A DNA stretch of 64,000 bases, from contig NW_004797392.1 in the NCBI RefSeq assembly GCF_000002075.1, positions 1,242,989 to 1,306,988 of the forward strand. The letters run 5' to 3'. Shown here piece after piece: positions 51,901 to 60,900 of the stretch. The stretch comes from Aplysia californica. Its lineage: Eukaryota; Mollusca; Gastropoda; Aplysiida; Aplysiidae. The notes beneath the pieces were generated by a model. It did no database searches and was not told the origin of the DNA. It was given only the letters and a program-made list of their open reading frames with translations. Numbering within the stretch: the stretch's first letter is position 1; every line of letters starts with the position of its first letter. A program made the translations under genes and the position numbers.

Positions 51901-54900
51901 CCCATGAGTTTTACTTGAGATAAGATAAATCTTTATAATCCAAATTTTGTTCCACAGACACACTTACACACACTCACACATGCACACACACACACCCGCG
52001 CGCTCTTGAACACTCACACATGCACACATGCTTGTGGGCACACACACACACACAAGGTCATCATGAGGCCAGGCCCTTTATTCAGTTTGTTTTGTCCATT
52101 CACAGGAAGAGGGTGAAGACCTCCCTTTCCCCAGCATGCAAAGTCTGGCGGCGAAGGTGTCTCCTGTGACCTCAATTATGGCAGAGACCCTGCAGACGGC
52201 TGACGAGGTCACCCAGGTGACCGGTGGCTTCCCTCCGGGTCTGGACGAGTTCACCTACCGCTTGTCTGTGGATGACGCTCGCATCCTGGTGGACTTGCTG
52301 AAACTTTCTGTCGCTCGGCGGGTGGTGGGAGGAAAGAAAACCCTGTCAGATGTGCTCACTGCCCTTGGAAAGGCGTCTCCTCATGTAAGTGTTTGTTGTT
52401 TTTGAATAAGTATCAGTATCCCTTCTTTTTCAGAACACTATTGGACTTTTTTATCTTATTAAAAGATAGTTTCAGAATATGTTCAGGAGAACCAAAAAAG
52501 ACACATTTTTGCCTCTCAACAGCCAGTCGCTTTGAATATCTTCAAAACACTTTCCCTGCCATATTAAGATATCGATACCAGACTAAGGCATATATATGCG
52601 CCGTGTCTTAAACTATCAGGTAGAATTGTTAACTCAATTTTGTCGAAGATTGGTTTGTAACTATCTTGCAACATCTCTAATCCTCGACACTACTATGATC
52701 TGATTGTGTTGCAAGAGCCGTAAAACACTTGCTTAAACAAAGACAAACTGATGCTACCAGTGGTAAAACTTAACTTGTGGACGGGCCCTTCTCCTCAGGT
52801 GACAGAGATGCTCCTGGAGCTGTGTGTGACTGAGCTGGAGGACGTGGCCACAGACAGTGAGACGGGACGCTCGGCAGCCAAGCCCGTGTCCCAAGAGAGC
52901 GCTCATCCCTACACGGACGACTCAAGCCAGACTGGTATTGTGAGGATTCCAGGTAAGGACTACGCAAAATGTGGGCCTTTATCCTGTTTATGTTTAGGGG
53001 TTCTGGGTTGTTGTTTTTTTTGTGGGGTTTCTTTGTGTTTTTTTGTGTTTTTTTCCCAACAACAGGCATGGTGAGAGATTCCACCTTAAGTTTTAGTTAG
53101 TTTTACGGCACTTGTGATATAAGATAAGATAATGCTTAATTATCCTTGTGGGGAATTTTCTGTGGCTGTACAGGAATGATAAAAACATGTGTATATATAC
53201 ATTGCATTTAAATTGTATAGGTCATATACTAAAGACATGCTGAAGATTAGAGGCGATACTGGAGTATAATATTCAGAGAAAAGGAGAGATGAGGACAATA
53301 GACACTGTATATGTGAGGCAGCATGGTGAAATCAGGTGCTCGTCAAAATACAGAAATTGGAGAAACAGGCATTTTTCCAAAGTTTGGAAATTTTTATCAG
53401 ATGGTTATTTTTGGACTCAACCTCTTTTATGTCCATATAAAAACCCATTTCCATATGAAATTAACTTAAAAACATGGATTAAAGGCACAAAGTATGTCAT
53501 TTTTCTGTTTTCAAGGACTATTTACCTACGGAGTTACCAAACTTTGGCGGCCATTTTCTTGCTAATTTCACCACTGAAACCAGGCGACCTCACTTCTTTC
53601 AATCGCAAATATCTTGAGTTTTGTTCAAGACAGATTGATATTTGTTTCATTGAAAGAGAGGCAAATAAATCAGTTTTCAGGTGATACCAGTAACTCCACA
53701 TGCACAAAAATTGACAAGCACCTTGTAACACCTCTAATCTTTGGCACTTATATATGACCTAATTTTGTTGCAAATACCGTAAAACTCTTACTAAAACAAA
53801 ACAAAAACAGTGGTGAATACTCTGTATAAACCTTGACATGGTACTGCTTACAACAAGGCTGTGTTGGTTCTTCCCTCCCACAGGTGCGGAGGCTCTGCGT
53901 GTCGAGTTCAACCGTCACTGCTCCACGGAACGTCGCCACGACCCACTCACCATCATGGATTCTACTGGACGGACCGTTGCTGTCAGATCTGGTCAGTTAT
54001 ATCTCGCAACTTATAGCATGAAATTATTAACTGGGGTTCTCTTTAGTTGTACTGTGCAGTGACTTGGGCCAGCATATGTGACCAATCAATGATCTTTGGT
54101 AACAGTTCGGTGAATTTTTATCTGTACGTTTGAGATTTTCTCTTCTTTCTATTTTTCCCTTTCTGGATTCTCGCGTTTATTTTATTGTTTGATTCGGCAG
54201 TTGTAATGTTCATTTGCTTCCCCCCCAATGCCCTGTTGCATTTGGTTGAGGTCTTTTCAAAACCAGACATATGCCTTTGTTATTGTTCCCATTTTGCTTC
54301 ACGTTGTACCATCGTACAAAACTTGAGAGTTTTTTTGGTTTTAGATTAATTTTACTGAGATTGAGCAAAGGGCTCCTATAGGTGTACTCCATTGGCCATG
54401 TTGTGGCCAAAACACAGTCATCTCAGGGTTGCTCTAAAATGTCTCAATTTTGTCAGTTCCTGCTCTGAGAAGAATTTTTCAGACTAAATTTTTTAAATTT
54501 TGTTCCATCTTTCTGTTTGTAAGAGGACTTTGCCATGTATATGCCAGCAGGTGTGTGTGTGTGTATGTGTGTGTGTCTGCAAATGTATTAATGTAGGTAT
54601 ACATCTTGTGATTATTCTATTCCACCCTCCCCAGGTCGTGAATGGTCCGACTGGTTCCAAGAGCTGCGTATCCCCGGTGACGAGCTCCGCTGGAAGTTCA
54701 CAAGTGACGGCTCTGTCAACGGCTGGGGCTGGCAGTTCACAGTGTACCCCGTCATGCCGGCCGCCGCTCCGCTGGACTCCCTGAGTGACCGCACCATTCT
54801 GTCCAGACCATCCATCGACCTGGTTACTTGCCTCCTGGACTTCAAGCTGGAGGTTTCTCTGGACCGAAGCATCGTGCCACGTCTGGCTGCAGCCCTCGCT

Positions 54901-57900
54901 GCTTGTGCTCAGCTCAGCTGTCTCGGTTAGTGGACTCGGACAAACCAAAGTGTTTAGCTTACTTCAGAACTGCTATGATCCTTGTTTTGTGCTTGAGCAT
55001 TTTATTTTAACACACGGTATATCCAGTTTTGTAAATTGTTCAAGAGAGAAAAAAAAAACCCACATCTTTGCCTCTCAACAGCCAGTTGATTTGAATATCT
55101 TCAAAACATTTTCCTTGCATTTTTTAATTAAGATATCAATACCAGACTTAAGGCAGAAATGTGGTCCATATTTTAACCTATCAGGTGGAATCAGTAACTC
55201 AAGTCTTACCCAAAACTTGATATGCTGTCTTTTAAAATAAAACTCTAGATATATAGATAAAATCTGATGCAAAATTGGAGATGGACATCAGAGTAGGAGC
55301 TGCTTTGTTATACTCCCATATTTCTATCCATAACAGACATGACTTATGAAATTAAGTAAAACTTTTTGTAATCATTCAGTTTTGTCATTCATGTATTAAT
55401 ACGAATTGGTAAGATGTGAGACAACAATCAATTTTTCTTGTGTTAGCATCTGAGAATTAATATATTCTTCTTCTCCAACAGTTGCCTATTTACAAACTGA
55501 GTTGTTTGGGTTTTTTAAAAATCCTACTCATCATGTAAGGTCATATTCACCATTTTTATGGTATATTGTCAAGCTATGCAAAATTGCTTTTTAGCTCCGA
55601 AATTTCACCTGTCAGTTGATTTTGAAATTGCCTTTAGCAATAGAAATTTCTTGTTGTAGATCCAATTAAAGATTAGGAACATGTTCAAAATAATGATATA
55701 CATGTGCTTTTTTTTTTTACTGGAAAGAGAAATAATTCTGGCGCTGAGAAGTTAGTCTTGGTCCTACAAAAGTGTGTTTTCTAGTTTGCCCACGAGTTAA
55801 TTTTGTGTTTTTTCCCCCACCCCGACCGACCAAACCCAGGAGCCAATCAGAGGATGTGGGCTCTTCACAAACTGCGCAAGATTCTGGCCACCAGCTACAG
55901 TAACCTGATCAACATCAACGCCCTGCTGTCCAGTCCCACCACTGAGAGCCCAGAGCAAGAGGTGCCCAGGCCTTTCCACATGGTGAGAAGAGCTTGATCG
56001 GTTTAGTTTAGTTTTAATATGTGTCTTACGGCGTTTGGAACACAATTTATTAGGTTATATAAGTGCCAAAGATAGGTGGTACAAGAGAGTAAAATACAAA
56101 CTAAAAAAGGAGAGATAATGGCTATTGATGTTTGACAGGGATGAATGAACTAACCACACCAGAACGCCTACCAACCACCCACAAGCTTAAATTTACTGAT
56201 TTGTCTGAAGCCATTTACTCGTACTGTACTGGTAGGCCCTTCTTCTTTTCTTTTCCTCTGTTGTTTCTGCCTCTCTTTCTTTTTCCATCCCTTGTTGGCT
56301 CCTACTATGTTAATGTGCTTCTCTTTGCTTTAAGTAAGCTAGTGCAGTGATAACTGCTGGAAGTCTACAGCTCAGTGATAAAAAAAACCTAGTGGTTTTG
56401 AATCTACTAAAAAAATGATACAGAAATTGCAGGTTTTATATCATAGATATTAACTGAGACAGTGTTCTTGTTACAGTTGTTTTTTTTTTACATATCTGGA
56501 AGTATTGTCATTAAGTTATGTACATGCTTAAAAGTTCTACATTTTTTTGCTTAATTTCTTTTTTTTTAAATGTTGGAAATGATTTAAATAACTGTTTCCT
56601 TTTTTGTTGAAGTAGAAGATCTATTATGTACATATGAGGGTCATAAAACCCTGTCATTGAGTTAGAAAAAAACAACTTTTATTGGAAAGAAAATGTCAAA
56701 GTTGACTTAAGCTATTCAAGCCAATGATTTTTCACTTATTTCTTCATTTTTAATTTATGAAAAGAACATTCCATAAATTATGTTACAGTAATTTTGTGAA
56801 AGGTTTTTGAATGTGTTTATTTAACAAGTGTTTTATTTGATTGATAACTCAGACCATGAGTGGCTCAGCCCTGACCACCCTGGTCAAAGGCCTACCCGAG
56901 GCCCTGCAGAGACAGTATGAGTACGAGGACTCCATCGTGCGCAGCGGCAAACATCTCATGCACAGCCCATTCTTCAAGGTACATCTCTCAAACAGTATTT
57001 TGGTGGCAATTTTACGTAGAATTTTAAACATTTACCTGATAAGCTTTTGCTTGACTCTTCTTCTAGGCTTGATGTTCCAATTATATCGTATTCAACTTAA
57101 TAGTTTCACTTTGTGAAAATCGCTTACCTAGTGTAAGACTGTCATTTATGATCACAGGGCATAATTTACCATCTGTGTCACGACGCAATGAAATCAGGCA
57201 CTTGTCAATTTTTGGACATTACATTCAGAGTTTTTGGTATCATTTTAAAGGCTTTTTCATTTGCCTTGCTTTTGGTGGAAAAAATACCGAACTATCTGGA
57301 ATAGAATTGGACATATTTGCGAGCGAAGGAGGTAGGGGTCACCAGGAGGTAGAATTAGTGAGAAAATGGCAGTCAAAGTTTGCCACTTGAGTGTCCTTGG
57401 AAACTGCAAATTTGTAATTTGTTGTGCCTTTCATCCACGTTTTTCAGTAAAATTGTACTGCTTTTTCCTCCCCTGCACTTGATACCCTGTGGATGTGCTT
57501 CTCTATGCTCTCACAAACCAACAAACCTTGTTGTCGCTCAGGTGCTGGTTGCCTTGGCCTGTGACCTTGACCTGGACATACTGCCCTGCTGTGCCGAGGC
57601 CCACAAGTGGGCTTGGTTCCGCCGCTACTGCAACGCTGCCCGCGTGGCCGTGGCCATGGTGAAGAGGATGGTGCTGCCGCAGCACTTCTGCGAGGAGGTG
57701 CGCAAGAAGATCCAGGACATCGCCAACGAGGAGGAGGAGCCCGTAGGCAGAGAGCACGAGAGCCACTCCATGTTTAGACAGGAGCAAGACGAGCAGCTGC
57801 TACAGTGGATCAACAGGTCTGTGGTCTCGATAACGTTGGGTCTTGTACTCTTAAGTGTGTAATAATAAAATAACATTTTTTCTTATTCTTCATGACCTGT

Positions 57901-60900
57901 AGGCTACCTATTTGATTTTATGATCGCCGTCATCAAGTGCCAAATCTGTTTCAGGCATTGGTGATCAGGGTTCTCCATTCGTTCCTTTGCTCTGATGCTC
58001 TCAAAAAAGCTACATTATCCTGATCTTTCCCTGTCACCCATCCGTTTAGGCTCACGAAGTAGGTTTTATGATAATGATAATAATAATAATAATGCTGATA
58101 AAGTCAACAGCATCCACTCCCATACAATACAGTTCTAAGCTCGTTATGATACCTTCACCTTAACACAAAATACTAGTGAATGAATATGCATACATATGCT
58201 CTTTAGATTAACACTAACACATAACCAGACATTCACGCTACCACAACACACTTGATAATGTTATGCACATCACATAAGGAACATAAGAGTACCATGAATA
58301 AAAAGGGTTTTAAAAAACTTTTTGCAAGATATTTTGAGGAAAGGATTACCTGTTATCTTCCTTGTTTTATCTTTACTCATCCTATCTTTTGTGGTATGTT
58401 CCAGGAAACCTGATGACTGGACTCTCTCCTGGGGAGGCAGCGGTCAGATTTGGGTGTGGGGTCACAACCACAGAGGTCAGTTGGGTGGTGTGGAGGGGGC
58501 AAAGGTCAAGCTGCCCCTGAGCTGTGATGCTTTGGCCACATTGAGACCCATCCAGCTGATAGGGGGGGAGCAGACACTGTTTGCTGTCACCGCTGATGGA
58601 AAGGTAGGTTGAGCTCTGGTTTATCAGTTCTTCTACAGTGGTACCCAATGCTACCTCAAAGAAGATGGCAGGTAGTTGGAGAGTACCTCTGGTAGATCTA
58701 ATTTCTTGTCTTTCCCTCTGTGGTTTCTGTCTTTCTTTCTTGCTTTTTACATGTACTTAATGTCTTTTATTGTGACAATGTTCTCCTGTTTACCAAAACA
58801 AAACTTATTGCCTTGGTGATATGAGTGGCCTAGTGGACAGGCTCTTGGACTTACAGCTGTAAGGTTTTGGGTTCGAATCCTGTCAGGAGCCATTTGTTAT
58901 GTCCTTGGGAAAAGCCCTTAGACAAATTTTTTTCACTTCCCTCGGGTGAAATGGTTACCCAGCTATAGGCAGTGAAAGAAAGATTGTTGAGCGCATGTAG
59001 CTTGCGCTGTATGTTTCCTAAGAAGCCAAAAATATTTCTGAGTGGTCCAGAGTCTGCTGGGGCTAATAATGGTTGTAAAGTGCAAAGAGTATGCTGTAGA
59101 GTGTGGATATGTGCTATGCAATTATACTTATCAAATAAATCCAAATAAGTAAAGGATGGTGCTGAAGGTTTCTTTCCTTTTGCCCCTGGGTAACCAACAT
59201 ATTCCATGTTTTCTAAAGACACTAAGGTTTCAGGAACCTCATGCTTGTATTTTTATGTGGAGACAGGAAGTGAACTCATTCACCACCGACAGAACTACAC
59301 TAGCTGTAGTGTTGATATTGATATAATGCACGTTGGAGAGAGGTTAAGAGTGTACCTTTGAATCTTAGAATTTTATCAGTTCCTTACAGCTCTTCTGTCT
59401 ATATATCTTTCTCCATTATTGAAAAATAACCTTTGCTGTCCCCTTTGTTCCCAGGTTTATGGCACCGGCTATGGAGCAGGGGGCCGTCTTGGGGTGGGCG
59501 GGACCGACTCTGTGGCCACGCCCACTCTTTTGGAGTCCATCCAGCACGTGTTCATCAAGAAGCTGGCGGTCAACTCTGGGGGCAAACACTGCCTGGCGCT
59601 GTCGGCGGAGGGCGAGGTCTACTCCTGGGGGGAGGGCGAGGATGGCAAACTGGGCCACGGCAACCGCAGGTACAGAACCAGCAGCAGCTGCTACATGTCT
59701 GTCTATCTGTTTGTTTATGTGCATGTCAAGTTTCAGTTTGGTAAGAGTTTTACGGCGTTCACAGCTGCTTAACAACTGCTCAGTGTAAGATCGCGTCATA
59801 TATCCCTTTTCAAATTTGCTTGTTTTCACCTTAGTTCACTCTACATCTTGAATTTTCTTTGCAAATTTTGGAAGTATCTGAAAATACAAAGTAAAAATTC
59901 TATTTGAAAAATGCTAGTTTACATTTTAAAAATAATAGCTGTCTACATTTTGGAGGAAAGACCAATGGTCTTTAGAAAATGGAGAATTCTGTAATTGTGA
60001 GAGTATGTGTGTGTGTGTGTTTGCGTGTACACGTGCATGTACATCTGTCTGTATGTGTGTGTATGTGTACAATTACTAGACCTTTGCCACTGAGAGTGAA
60101 GTCTAAGGTTGAAGTAAATGGTAATGTCCATAGTGCTTTGCTTTGGAACTACAAGGAAATCAATTATTAGAAGGTCTTGTTGCATCATTTTTTGTGTTTT
60201 TACGTTTTGTACCTAAACCCCATTCAAACAACGACTGGTATAAACATTTTCTGTGTGACTGTTTAGGCTTTTCTTACCACCCTGGCAAAGACAAAGGTAG
60301 GCGTTTAAAGAAAAAATTCTAAAATGTGACGGACACCTTTTAGGTTGAATGCAATATATTTGGTCTGACGATCAGCTTAAAGAGAGGCTAGTTTTATACA
60401 GAGAAAATCACACAAAAAAGCAGAGTTTACTGTCAGAAATGAAAAGCTTGAGGTTGTAACTAACCTACTTCAAACATTTTGGATCCATGATCAACAACAA
60501 GGAGATAAAGAGCAAAATCTCAGAATTTATAACTAGCCCATAACCATGAACAAGCTATCACAGAAAATTTAGGGAATCTCCACATTAAGACCAAGAGGAA
60601 AGTGTGTCAGGCAAATTTTCTGAACACACATATTGATTGCTCAGTGTAAGAGTCTGTACTGTAATAATAATAAAAATAATAATAGTTATAATAAAAGCTT
60701 GTCCGTCAACGTCAGATGATGACCAATACATCCGCGTCGGAGAATATTTCCCCAGTGAAATAAAAGAATTTGAAGAATTTAAAGGTCAAGATGACTTGTG
60801 GCTTCTGCTGTAGCTATAAGAGCAGATGTTGGACTTGCGCAAAGGTTTGGTTAAAGTGAGAAAGAGCAGCGCCACCATCAGACTCGCTCTCTCGCCTAAG

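Noticed and set aside
57503-57787. Antisense open frames over exon 60 and other GC-rich exons
   Set aside because: Shadows of conserved HERC2 coding sequence; no independent homology.
59742-59775. Antisense hp-SINE hairpin fragment (GTTTTACGGCGTTCACAGC)
   Set aside because: Only one arm is recognisable; too short to support.
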